This document shows positions 30,098 to 40,928 of a stretch of 64,000 bases of DNA, piece after piece. The notes under the pieces were generated by a model. The model worked only from the letters and a program-made list of their open reading frames with translations, made no database searches and had not been told where the DNA came from. Source of the DNA: Tranzscheliella williamsii. Taxonomy: Eukaryota > Basidiomycota > Ustilaginomycetes > Ustilaginales > Ustilaginaceae. Position 1 is the stretch's first letter, and every line of letters begins with the position of its first letter. A program made the translations under genes and the position numbers. The stretch spans positions 21,253-85,252 of the forward strand of contig JALBYF010000075.1 in assembly GCA_023212725.1 (NCBI GenBank), in the 5' to 3' direction.

Positions 30098-30716
30098 GGT
30101 GAGCGGGCTGCCAACGGCCGAACAGCGACAATGGTAGAGCGATGCGATAGGGACAGGAGAGGGAGACGCTTGGCGCTGGTCCCATCCTGGTCTCGCTCCA
30201 GTGGCGCTGTCGATGGAGTCGGCTGGTGACTATCCCACTGGTCGGTGGGCGTTTCGTAGAAAGCCAACCCCACCAGCCAGGCCGCGCCGTGGTCCAGTAA
30301 GGGAGTATGGCAGGACTTCATTGCAGAGGCCGGAGCGACGGTGGGCACGACACATTGCTGTAAGCCTTCCGTGCGAGCCACCCCGGTTCACAGCCAAAAC
30401 AGCCGTGAGGCAGTCTCTTGCCACGTCTAAAGCTAACGGCGCAGCGGTCACAGTGTGCGGATACCAAGCCACCCGGCGACCGATAGAAGGCTTTGTTTAC
30501 ATGGGGTATGGTCAGAAAATACAGAGTGCATGACGCCTCGCCTTGTCCTCATCCGTTGCACACGGCCACAAGCGGGACATGGTTGTACGCTGCGTAGGAT
30601 CTGGCGCTTGCAGTTGCAACGCAGTCTGGTTAGTGCATGCAGGGCAGATACCCCAGGTTGGATGTGTTGAGAAAGGACAGCAAGGACATAGCAGTGAGGG
30701 AGTGGAACTGAAATCC
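30098..30716. other. Pectinesterase promoter region / 3' region of the next minus-strand gene
   Basis: No gene supported. Both flanking genes are on the minus strand, so this holds the promoter and leader of the pectinesterase and the 3'UTR of the NAD(P)-binding protein gene. Confidence 0.45.
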
Positions 30717-31587
30717 TCAGCCTTCAAAATCACTTCGGCCGCGCTCCACAGCCCGCCGGACAGCAGCGGGGATGTCTTGGTCGCCGGCAACAAGGTCCAG
30801 CATGAGTCCATCTGCCTGTCCCTTGGGCAGCTCGGCGAGTCGGAGAAGCGTTCTGGCAACGTCTTCGCGCGGAATCTGTAATATCAGCGAAAGTCTGTCA
30901 GTATGGCTCGCGACGCCCGGAAAGGAGGGCACCTACCTGGTGGACGAGACTGGCTTGGTCGCTGAGGGCAACCTTTCCCGTGCCGGGCTGGTCCGATAGG
31001 CCGCCTGGACGGAGGACGGTCCAGGGGAAGGTGTTCCGTGCGGAAAGGTTCTTGTCTGCTGCGTACTTGGCGTCCATATAGGCGCCGATGGCACCGCGCA
31101 TACGTTCGGATACCTGCTTGTCTTGTTCGGAATACCAAGCGGGAGGTGGCTTGGTCTTGTCGCGGACATCGATGGCGGAGACAAGCAGGAAGCGCAAGAA
31201 GGACTCGCCGCTAGCTACGCCGCTCTGCTCGATAGCATCAAACACCTTAATTGCGCCTTGCTCGTCCACGGCCTTGGTGCGATCGACGCCGCCTTGACCA
31301 CCTGCACCGGCAGCGAAGAGAATGACGTCCGGCGAGTACTTGGTGAAGAGAGAGGCGAGCTCCGAGACGGAAGCTTTCTCGAGCGACGCCAGCACGGGTT
31401 GGACCGCTTCTGCAGAAGGGCCCGTAGGCAGATCAGAGGCATGCTCGGGAGAGCGAATGAGGCTGAAAACCTTGTGTCCCACCGCTGCCGCCTGCCTGGT
31501 GAAGTGGAGCGCGACTTTGCCATGCCCGCCAATCACAAAGATGCAGAGCTTCTTGGCACGCATACTGCTGTTTTGCGTGGGCAGCAT
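30717..31587 (-). CDS. NAD(P)-binding Rossmann-fold protein, NmrA/SDR-like (YMR090W-type)
   Basis: Two exons, 31587-30937 and 30875-30717, joined across a 61-nt intron (donor GTAGGT, acceptor TTACAG) give 269 aa. The nucleotide-binding glycine motif is VIGGHGKVA near the N-terminus. Further family features are FAAGAGGQGGVDRTKAVDEQ, LLVSAIDVRD and TVLRPGGLSD, typical of atypical short-chain dehydrogenases related to yeast YMR090W. Exon 2 supplies the usual end IPREDVARTLLRLAELP. The first ATG of the frame is used; an ATG at 31563 (MRAKKLCIFVIGG) is an equally good start. No signal peptide is seen, so the protein is probably cytosolic. The substrate is unknown. Confidence 0.85.
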
Positions 31588-33416
31588 GTGGCTGACGCAC
31601 TGGAGAGGTAAAGAGATGGTAAGGAGCAAGCAAGAGCGAATGCACGAACAAACATGAAAGGAACCAGAAGAGGTCCCCCATTCACAGTAATACAGTGCAT
31701 GGGTATGAATCTAGGGTCTAGTGCTTGCAACCACTGTAATCGTATCTGTTCAGTCTGAATGAGAATGCGAGATGGCAATACTGCACATAGGCAAGAACAG
31801 GTTGGAAAGCATCCGAAGTCAGCGGGGTAGCCACAGAAGCGTCTCATGGCGCATTGCTGGTAGTGGGAGCTGAGTCGGCCTTTGTGGGATAGCACAGAAT
31901 TTTTGGGTACTGAAACGATCTTTGATCAGAATCTTGTCAAGGGCAGCCATAATGGTCTGCACGTTGCTGAAACAGTGTACGACATAGCCATCACCGCCGG
32001 GGTAGAGGGCGCCAAGACCTTGACCAAAGGCATAGTGCATGTCTCTACTCAATAACAAGCCACCACGAGGGCAACACGATGAATACCGGCGTACCAAACA
32101 TCTCTGCGTAGTCCTCCGGTCTGCATTACGGAAGAATGTGTGCTCCGACACAGAGAGGCAGTTCTGCATCGGTGACAAGTCAACGTCCGTCACGACCGGC
32201 GACAAAGTACCTGGACTGATTCTGGTTGGCGGTTGGACGAGACGAGTTGCTCATGATGCCACTATGGGAGTCATCGTTCGAAGGCCGATGGCTGTAATCG
32301 GAACGTGGTCCGTTCTGTGGCGAGCACAGCAGGGTCAGGCCATCCTCGGACGAAGACCACTCTTCCCTCCATGACTGGGTCCACAAGATGGATCGCGGCA
32401 GCGGCTTAAGTTCTCCTCCTCTCCAATGTATTGTCGGAGTGACCCAGGCTTGGCGAAACAGGGGCGGACTTGCTCAAGAACGAACTGGTAGGGTGCACCC
32501 ATCCAGTCCGGGAAACTCCATGGGGATGCAGATGAGTTGTTGCGCGCTTTTCATCCATCACCATTACACAGGGGAAAGGGACAAGCTTCGCGAGTAATAA
32601 TGTACGACATGAAGTGGCAGCGCAGGAGGAGGAGGGAGAGGAGGAGGCGGAGGCGGTGATGGTGCTTCTGATCGAGTGGAATATGTGCAAGTTGGGCCAA
32701 CTCACGATTCATGTGGTCAAAGCACAGCGCTTCGATATCTTTGTCGTGTTACATTGCGATTTACGAACAGAAAAGGTCAAGGCGGGATGACGATGAGGAT
32801 GCCCCGATCATGGATGTTCCCGCTTCCCTGTGGCCTGATCGGGTGGATTAAGGAAGTCTATCGATCTACCCTTTCAGAGGCGGTCGCTTGTAACCATATT
32901 ACTACCCTATTCATTAGAAAAAGATAAACAGAAATAGGAAGGAGACTTAGAATATGACGCGGCTTTGTGTTAGGACGAGCTGTAGTTAGTTAGTTCGAAT
33001 TGGACTTTGCTCTTAAGTTCTGGTTAGGCAATTTTGGATTGAGTGACCTCACCGCGACGCCTCTTCTTCTTACTTGGCCCAACCGCGATCTATCGGCGGC
33101 TTTGGCTGTGTGTTCTGCGTTTCTGCCTTTGCGCAGAGGCTGAGTGAGTGAATGAGTGTGCTTTGAAACTTATCGCTCTTCGTCAGTCTATCCACCCGCG
33201 CTCTCTCGCTGAAAGCTGATGCGCACAACCGATTGCACCGTATCAGAAACACTCGTCACCCTGCTTGCCTGCTCGCTTTCCCCTTTCGCCATCAGCTCGT
33301 TCCCTTTTCACCATCTCCCTCCATAGCAGCCCTCCCAGCACTTTGCATTTTTTCCATCGCAACTGATCTCAACCATCCATTACTCCCTCAGTAACGCCAG
33401 TATCCTCTTACCAAAA
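31588..33416. other. Intergenic region with a possible small minus-strand coding segment
   Basis: About 1.8 kb between divergent genes. The right end (33250-33416) is C/T-rich and is the leader of the Yop1 gene. The left end is the leader of the NAD(P)-binding gene. Between them only the ORF at 31819-32040 and short open stretches to about 32540 on the minus strand look protein-like. Confidence 0.4.
31819..32040 (-). CDS. Doubtful small ORF, 73 aa
   Basis: An ATG-initiated frame reads MHYAFGQGLGALYPGGDGYV onward to a TGA at 31819. Its third positions are mostly pyrimidine or G/C and the composition is protein-like, but I recognise no family. The frame is also open upstream for 55 codons to a TTG, so it may be a terminal exon. 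It may equally be chance. Confidence 0.22.
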   Translation of the reverse strand: MHYAFGQGLGALYPGGDGYVVHCFSNVQTIMAALDKILIKDRFSTQKFCAIPQRPTQLPLPAMRHETLLWLPR

Positions 33417-34563
33417 ATGGCCGCTCAAGCTCAGCTAGCTCAGCAGAAGGTCGAGTACTTTGTCTCTCAGGTACGTCGATCGCCTAGTCGCACTGCCACC
33501 AGTGTGGTCCTGTTGCGTTGTTGCGAGTGGTCTGCTTACTCTGCCTTTCTATCCCGCGACATTTTTCGCTTATCGTACGATGCCATCGGCAACCTCATTT
33601 TCGACAGATTGACAAGGAGGTGCGTATTACCCCGAGCGGTCCGGCTTGCTCTTCAGCAGCTAGTCAACTGTTGCGTCACATTATGCTGACCTGATTCCAC
33701 TATCATCTTTTTCTACCGCACGGCTATATGGCGTTCGAAAAACAGCTCTCTAGGTACCCGGCTCTGAAGAAGTTCGAGCAGACTGTACCCATCCCCAAGG
33801 CCTATGCTGCCATTGGTGCTTTCGGTATCTTCACTCTCGTGAGTATGCAATCGCTTTGGTTTCGGCTGTGACTCTATCTCGATGTCTGCAGCCGCAAAAA
33901 GAAAACTCGTCAGCGCATTTCCCGCGCTTCAACGAATCTGGCATTAGCATCAGGACAGCCCACCGTTGCCGCTGCATGCGATGCAACATTCGGTTCCAGC
34001 CTACACATTCTCTCTCGTATTGCCTCGGCCGCGCACTGTTCTACTGACACATGGCTTTCGGCTTACTCTTTCTGGACATTATCGTCTAACCCAATAGTTC
34101 GTCTTCTTCAACATGTAAGTCTTATTCGATTGGTTGCAAACCTTGCCTTTTCGTTTAAGTGGCCAGCAGATCCGCTGACACCAAAAACCCCTTTTGTCAC
34201 TTGCCCCACAGTGCTGCCGGGTTCCTCACCAATCTTATTGGTTTCTTCATCCCCGCCTACTTCTCTCTCAAGGCTCTCGAGTCGCCCCAGCCCCAGGATG
34301 ACATCCAGTGGCTCACCTACTGGGTCGTCTTTGGCCTTTTCACGTTCCTCGAGACCTTTATTACCATTGTGCTGTACTACCTTCCCTGGTACTACACCAT
34401 CAAGACGCTGGCTATTGTCTGGCTGATGCTGCCCCAGACCCAGGGTGCCAAGACGCTTTACGCCAAGGTCATCCGACCCGTCTTCTTGACCACGCAGAAG
34501 AAGGTTCACCAGGCGAACGCCAGCACCCCCGCTGCCCCCGCTGCTCCTGCCGAGACTCACTAA
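33417..34563 (+). CDS. yop1: Yop1/REEP/HVA22 ER-shaping membrane protein, five exons with two microexons
   Basis: Exons 33417-33470, 33608-33619, 33746-33838, 34098-34114 and 34212-34563 (54, 12, 93, 17 and 352 nt) join to 175 aa. Introns of 137, 126, 259 and 97 nt have donors GTACGT, GTGCGT, GTGAGT, GTAAGT and acceptors ACAG, ACAG, ATAG, ACAG. The product starts MAAQAQLAQQKVEYFVSQ, continues IDKELSRYPALKKFEQ (built across the 12-nt exon), and contains the TB2/DP1/HVA22 domain with two hydrophobic hairpins (FLTNLIGFFIPAYFSLKALE and QWLTYWVVFGLFTFLETFI), ending in an alanine/proline tail. Family members bend ER tubules. Every junction restores the family sequence, so the model is firm. Confidence 0.93.
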
Positions 34564-35624
34564 GCGCTTGCCTGGTTTCCTTCTCGCCTCTGGTCGAAAC
34601 GGCGCTAAAAGCAAGCAGTTTAGACCAGTAGGCCAGCCTCGTACCCGGATTAAGAACGGTACTACCCGAAATGCCCCTGGGCTTGCCCTTTCTGCCTGTC
34701 CCTCACGAACGCCAAGCCGCTCTACTGAAGCGGCCGGCTTCCTGAACCAAGGTCCTTCTTTCACGAACCCCCACCATCCTGATCGCCCTGCGCTACGTAA
34801 CCTTTCTCGCCATGTTGGTCATGTCCGATTCCCATGACTGTTAACACTAACGCCAATTCCATCCAACAACCACACTACCGGACCGCTCGCTGCCGTCGCA
34901 AGTCTGAACACTGGCCTGTATAGAGTAACCAATGCTGTGCTACGCTGCCTCCTCCTTCCACTTCGTATCGCCAGGCCAGATTGCAGTTCTGAAACACTAC
35001 GGTTAAAGTCGCATGTGCCCCGCTCGTGGCAGATGTCTGGCTGTCGTGGTCTGCAGGTTTGAAAGTCCATATGGCTGTCAGTGGCGCCATAGCACGGGGT
35101 AGTGATTTGAGCTTCCTGTGCGAGTAGTGTCAGTACTTGCTTTTCGCACCAGCGTCACACGACTAGGGAAGCCGCGTTCCTCTCTGACCAGTGCACAGTC
35201 AAGTCACGCAAGTGGGAGAAGTGTGAGTGCGAGTGAGTTGTGATGTGTTAAGTCGATACCTTCGCGTCGCGCCGCGTGACAGCGCAGGTGGAGAGGTTGT
35301 CAGCCTGTGTTGGATGGCAGTTTCTTGTTTGCAAGCGGCCAATGTGAAGGTCCCCGCGTCGCGCAGTGAGTGCTTCGGTCGGCATCATACATCCACAGTG
35401 CGAGCAGGATGGCTGTCGCTGAATAGCTGCACACCATCATTCTCTGTGCGCTACGCAAGGCCACTTCCCATCCATATACCCACACCTAGATGACGGGAGA
35501 TGCGACCTCATCTGTGATCCCTTGCTGTGCACCGTTTCCGACCTTTGGCGCAGAACAACTCCGCCTTCCTATCCACCTATCCACCAAGCATCTTTTTGAA
35601 TAGGCTTGGGCGTTTCACAGCAGT
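34564..35624. other. Intergenic: yop1 3'UTR and promoter of the Mis6-like gene
   Basis: About 1.06 kb; only short ORFs without motifs. It holds the terminator side of yop1 and the upstream region of the next plus-strand gene. Confidence 0.45.
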
Positions 35625-38574
35625 ATGCCAGCTCGGACGGGCTCAGATCCGGCTTCCGGCACAAAAGTCATCCTCGATGTCGCTGCAGCGCTTTCAGGCC
35701 CGTCATCCGCCTCGGTCCCGCCAAAAGATCTCACTGCCGTGCTTGCGTCCCTGGCAAGGTATGCTGGCCTATACGGCTTTTCGTCCGCGCAGTGCGATCG
35801 TCTCGTACGCCTTGCTCTTCTCGGGACACTCACGCCTCATGACCGGTCGGTTAAAAGAAAAGCACCGAAGGCTTCAGTGTCATTAGCCATCCTTCGATGC
35901 CTCCTCCCAGCCCCAGGCGCCAAAGTGGGGCGCGAGGCCGTTTTTGATATCCTCTCATGCTTGGGGCCCTCTCCTGGCACGGATACAATGAAACAGGCTG
36001 GGCTTCTGCGCGACGGCGAAGGCCAACCAGCTGGAGACGATCCCCGACTGGGGTTCGAACGCGTCAAGGTCGACATCAAAGTTCAGGCGGCTGCCCTCAA
36101 GCTTCTCTGCGTGCTGCTGGACTCGCCATCCGTGCCGCTTTCGATGGCTGCAGGGTTCTACAAACCGGGAGCGGAGCCGGATCTGGCAGATGACCAGCAG
36201 CGCCGCGCAGCACAGTATTCAGGCCTGCAAGGTGCTCTGCCCACCACTTACCTAACCAGCGGCGCACGTCGTATTCTCGACCGGTGCTACTCGGTCCTGT
36301 TCCACTACATGGACTATCACATCTTGCGGCCATACCTCTGCTATCTTCTTTGCCGAACAACCAAGAGGAGGCACGTCAGGCATTACAGAATCACTAAGCT
36401 GATGGCATTGAGAGCCAACTCAGCGCCTGAACCGGGCCTGTCAGCACTGCTCTCCACCTACGCCAATTTCTACCCTGACTTGCTCTTTCCCGAGCTGCTC
36501 GGCGGTGGTGGTGGAGCTGGGAGCTCAATAATGGGCACAGCGTCGGTAGCAGGGCTCAAGTATCCCGACACAGACTGGATCGGCCGCGTTCTCCGTGCTC
36601 AGGCTAGGGCCGTTAGGCGGAGCTCTGGATTAGCCGTGGAATCCGACGATGATGGCGATGCGGACACCGGTGCCGCTGGTCGCACGGATCGAGGCAGGCC
36701 TATCAAGAAGCCCAGGCTCGGCGGACCAGACGAGGCGAGCGGCTCTGCTGATGCTGCGGCCTCGCTCCCCTCAGCTTCGATCGCGTTTCCGAACTTGGTC
36801 ACCATTCAACCGCTCAACTCGGCACACAAAACGTTCGGATCGTCGCCGTCGCTAGTTACCGAGCTGTCTTCCCTGCGCCACCTGGCGCACAGTCTGGACC
36901 GCCTCGTACTGCCCTCCCAGGTGGCTGCCATCCTGGGCAGCAGCTTCGGCGCCAGGATGTTGCGCGTAGCCGTGCTAGCCGGCGCGACGATCATTAACGA
37001 AGACTCTCTCAGCCAGGCTAGTCCCGCTGATCCAAAAAGCTCTGAGCAGGACTCGTGTTGGGCGAGGCTCTCCGACTGGCTGCAAAGCGTTTTGGGCGAC
37101 GAACTCGGTGTTACCAGAACAAGCCGTGGCGCGGCTTCCGATGCTGTCGCGCAGCGCTTAAGGATCCCCAATAATACATCCGCCATGAACCGGCTGGCTG
37201 TACTCATGAATCGCTCACGGCAGCTGTTCGAACTGGCAGAGGAAATGCCCGTCGGGTTTGAGGACACGCTTTCAAGTATGCTCGTGTCACTTGCAGACCT
37301 TGCTACCCTCGAGTCTCAACCGGGCACTGGTGGCGTGACCTTTTCGCCATTAAGCATGGAATGGACAGACCAATGTGACACCTTAGTCCATATGTTGCTC
37401 AGATTGGTGCCCTTGATCAAGCCGCAAGGCTGGGTCGAATTTAGCGCCAAGTTCCTGGCGCCAATGGAAACCATCGCTAGGTCTCCCAAGGTGAGCCTAA
37501 CGACCTCGGCATCGTTGGTCGATGCGTTAGCTAAGCTGCTAGATGGTTGGGGAAGTCGCGACTGGTTTGGGATCGCAAAGCAGCTCGATTCGAGGAACGC
37601 TTATAGGTGGGGAGTGTCAGCTTTGGAAACGCGGGTGGACTACCTCATGCTGATCTCCTCGACAGCAGCCCGGATGGACGCTTTGGCCGAGTCCCTGCTT
37701 GGCTTGCATCCACGCCATGTCTGGCTCGAGCACGCGGTACTGCATCTCTATGAAGCTCTTTTCACCGACCTTGCGGGTCTGCACACCATTGCGCGAGTTC
37801 CGGCGCTCCCCTTCTACGCATTCAGTCTTCATGCCTCCTCGGTCATGACTGTCTCAAGACTGTCAGGCCTGATTCAGGATCTCCGCTCCTCCTTCGAGCA
37901 GTTTGAGGTGGATCCGCTACCACGAGGCCATGTAGCCGCGTCATCCACCTCCGATGGTCTAGAAGCCATAATGATCGAAGCAAGAGACGCTTTCTACGCC
38001 GAAGACAATTTAAGCATACTGAACAGCGACGTCACTTTATTCGCCAATCTGGTCTGGCTCGGTAAGCTGGTGACGGGGGGGATCATGCCTGGGGCGATGG
38101 TGCCGGGCTTGGAAGAGTAAGTGATGCACGCGTGCGGACATGTGAACGGTATTGTCGAGGAGGGATACTGACCTGGAGCGTGCCTTGTTTTGTTTGGTTG
38201 CGTGCAGCACGGTGCTCAGCGAGCTGAGCGAGCGCGGCGAGGTGCTCAACGTCAAGCTTCCCCTGCTGGCGGGGACGTCGCAGTCGCGCGCGCTGAGCTC
38301 GCTCACCGAGCGCTTCCTCAACCTCTACTGCACCCGGCACCACCCGGCGCAAGCCGCGGCCGAAGGGTGGATCCACGGACCCATCACCTCCCGAACCATC
38401 AAAACCAGCAAGAAGCACGGCGTACCTGCCGCTTGGACCCATACCGACTTCCGTGCCCACCTGCTCGACTGGATGGACAAACAGGGCGCCACAGGCCTCT
38501 ACACCCTGCTCAAGAACATCCTCGTCTCCCTCGGAAGCCAGCTCAAATCGATTCGAGAGGCTCAACCCGTATAG
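35625..38574 (+). CDS. mis6: Mis6/CENP-I inner-kinetochore protein, two exons
   Basis: Exon 1 (35625-38116) and exon 2 (38208-38574) are joined across a 91-nt intron (donor GTAAGT, acceptor GTGCAG), giving 952 aa; GA plus C completes an Asp codon. An all-helical protein with the family's most recognisable stretch near residues 230-265, where RPYLCYLLCRTTKRRHVRHY is followed by RITKL. A low-complexity acidic/basic insert lies at about 330-375 (ESDDDGDADTGAAGRTDRG). Mis6/CENP-I belongs to the constitutive centromere-associated network that links CENP-A chromatin to the outer kinetochore. Without splicing the frame ends six codons into the intron region, so exon 2 (VLNVKLPLLAGTSQSRALSS) is needed for the C-terminus. 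Family assignment rests on the central motif and the overall helical pattern. Confidence 0.78.
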
Positions 38575-38932
38575 CACCGCGTGTCAATCTTACTCTTCAA
38601 GACTCCCACGCTGGTTGGATCGGTCTGTGACACCCCGCCTCACATCAGCTACGCCCACCATAGATCTTGAGTGTGCTCTGGGCTTCATTGCTATGCACCA
38701 TCAGTGTAGGCGTGTAGGAACAGTCATGAGTCACAGTCACAGTCATGAGGGGTGTGTGAGAGTAACGGTTAGGTGTATCTGTTAAGTTGTTGGTCGAACC
38801 AATCTCCACATCTACGAGCGCAGACGTTCTTATCCACCGACGACAGCACCCACATGGTCGGCGTCTGGCTACCATCTCACCTCGACACTGCTGAAGGCGC
38901 GCTGACGGGCACGGACGACTAGGCAAGGAAGG

Positions 38933-40696
38933 ATGGATGCGTTTGGTGGTGACTCTGATCTGTCCGATGTGTCGGACGTTGCGCCGCCGACGCCGGGTGC
39001 GGTAGGTACGCCGCGGGCGGTGTCGCCGGTGGCGGGGGCTAGCGGGGATGGAGTGGGTGGTGGGTCTCCTTCAGCGGGGCCTCGTGCGGGGAGGCCGCGG
39101 GGGAGGCCTGCACGGGCTGCGGTGGCGACGACGCCGAAGCGTGCCAAGGCGCGCAAGGACGAGGGCGCCGTCGCCGCGTCGGCCGAGACCACGCTCTCGC
39201 GCCGCGCATCCACGCGCGACCGGAAGCGCTCCTCCAAGCTGCGTTCCTCGACACCCGATCCCTCATCACCACAACCGGGGCCCCCGCCGCCGGGCAAGCC
39301 CAAACCCGCCGCGAGCCAGCGAAAGCCCAAACCCGGCTCGGACCCACCGCCCGCGCTCACCGAACAGGACCTCGACGAGCCCAAGTCCACCAAGCTCAAA
39401 GTGAAGCTCTCCACCAAACCCTCCAACGCCGACGCTCCCGCCGCTTCCGAAACAAGCGCGAAATCGTCCCGCGCAGCCACCTTCGCTTCGGGACCTAACG
39501 CCAAAAAGATCACTCTGAAAAGAGCCAAGAAGCACGCCAGCGACCACGATGACAAGCTCGTCGACGACGACGCCGTGGATGCATCCAGCCTCTCGGAAAA
39601 GGAAGATGACGCGGAACACCACTCGGGCGATGACTATCGTCCAGACGTCGCCTCTGAAAGTAAAGCCGGCGTAAAACGCACAAGAGCCTCGCTAGCGGCC
39701 GGTAAAGATGCTACCATGAAGGACGGCAAGGCACGCGCTCCGCTCCGCAAGCGTCGCAAAATTGTGGACGACTCGGACGACGACGTACAGAGCGACGAGA
39801 AGATGGACGATGCGGCCAGTGAGGACGACGTCAGCGAAGCCAGCCCAGGCGTTCAGGATGAAGATGAGGAGGCAGATGAGGACGTCGGGCCAAAACGGCG
39901 CCAAGGTGCTGCTGCCAAGGCTGCGAGAGGTTCGAAGCCGAAGAAGGCGTCCAAATCGTCTGGTGGGGGCGCACCGGCGGGAAGCAAAGCTGGCGCGGCG
40001 TCAGCGGCGAGGAAGACTGCGGTCACGAGGGGGACGGGGAGCAGCGGGGGCAGTTCTGCGAAGCCGATGTCGGCGGAAGCGCGGATGCGGGCGTCGATCG
40101 ATGCGGCGAGGGACAAGACGATCAAGGCGGCGGGGAGCAAGCTCAATCCACAGGCGTCCGCCTTCCGCCCTGGCGGTCCAGGCAAGGGTCCGGGCACGCC
40201 CGGAGGTGCTGCGGGTGGAGGAGGAGCCAAGGCATCGCCTGCCAGCACCGTCCGGAAGCAGCCGCAAGCATTCGGAAAGAGCATGTCTGGCTGGGACCAG
40301 CTGTTTGGCGGCATTTCGGGGCTTGCTGGCTCGCCTTCTTCGACGCCGGGCCGCGGTGCGGCGAAGCCCGCCGCGCCCAGCGCCAAGCCCCCCACCGGCA
40401 CCCCCCCCGTCCCCGCCAGCACCGCTACAGGCTCGGGCATCCGCCCAGACCCCGCCCTGGAAAAACTATCCCCGCAAGAACTCTCCCGCCTCCGCGAAAA
40501 CGTGAACCAGGACCACCTGAACACCGACCAGTGCTTCGACCTGCTTGCCCACGCAGAAATCATGCTCGCCTTCGAGCAGGAGGTCATCTTCAAGGACCGC
40601 AAGTCCGCCGCCCTCCTCCGCCCAAGCCGCTTCAAGGCCGGCTTTGCCTTCGTCAAGCACCACCAGCAGAGCACCACCAGCCGGCCCCCCGCCTAA
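38933..40696 (+). CDS. AT-hook-containing, lysine/acid-rich nuclear protein of unknown function
   Basis: An intronless 587-aa frame begins MDAFGGDSDLSDVSDV at ATG 38933. Residues about 50-60 (AGRPRGRPARA) are an AT-hook core. The next 350 residues alternate basic, NLS-like stretches (KKITLKRAKKHA, PLRKRRKIVDDSDDD) with acidic blocks. After a glycine/alanine-rich region come a short ordered-looking segment (MSGWDQLFGGISGLAG) and a C-terminal helical domain from about residue 505 (LSPQELSRLRENVNQDHLNT to the FKAGFAFVKHHQQ end). The composition points to a chromatin-associated protein. I do not recognise a defined family. It is co-oriented with the Mis6-like gene, 358 bp downstream of its stop. 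Confidence 0.8.
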   Translation: MDAFGGDSDLSDVSDVAPPTPGAVGTPRAVSPVAGASGDGVGGGSPSAGPRAGRPRGRPARAAVATTPKRAKARKDEGAVAASAETTLSRRASTRDRKRSSKLRSSTPDPSSPQPGPPPPGKPKPAASQRKPKPGSDPPPALTEQDLDEPKSTKLKVKLSTKPSNADAPAASETSAKSSRAATFASGPNAKKITLKRAKKHASDHDDKLVDDDAVDASSLSEKEDDAEHHSGDDYRPDVASESKAGVKRTRASLAAGKDATMKDGKARAPLRKRRKIVDDSDDDVQSDEKMDDAASEDDVSEASPGVQDEDEEADEDVGPKRRQGAAAKAARGSKPKKASKSSGGGAPAGSKAGAASAARKTAVTRGTGSSGGSSAKPMSAEARMRASIDAARDKTIKAAGSKLNPQASAFRPGGPGKGPGTPGGAAGGGGAKASPASTVRKQPQAFGKSMSGWDQLFGGISGLAGSPSSTPGRGAAKPAAPSAKPPTGTPPVPASTATGSGIRPDPALEKLSPQELSRLRENVNQDHLNTDQCFDLLAHAEIMLAFEQEVIFKDRKSAALLRPSRFKAGFAFVKHHQQSTTSRPPA

Positions 40697-40928
40697 CCCA
40701 CCGCCGCTTCGCTTCCCACACCCGATCAGCTCCCTCTTCTGGCCGTATCCCATTCTAGCTCAGCACCTGGCCGCCACAGTAGTGACGCCGTCAGTGCCGT
40801 GAGCACTGCATGTGGTTGTAAGGTTCCGCGCGAAGGTATCAACAGTAAATTACATACAACAAGGGAAAAAAGTGGGCGGGGGGAAGAGGCTAACTGGGCG
40901 CTGCGGGGTGCGGGGTGCGGGGTGCGGG

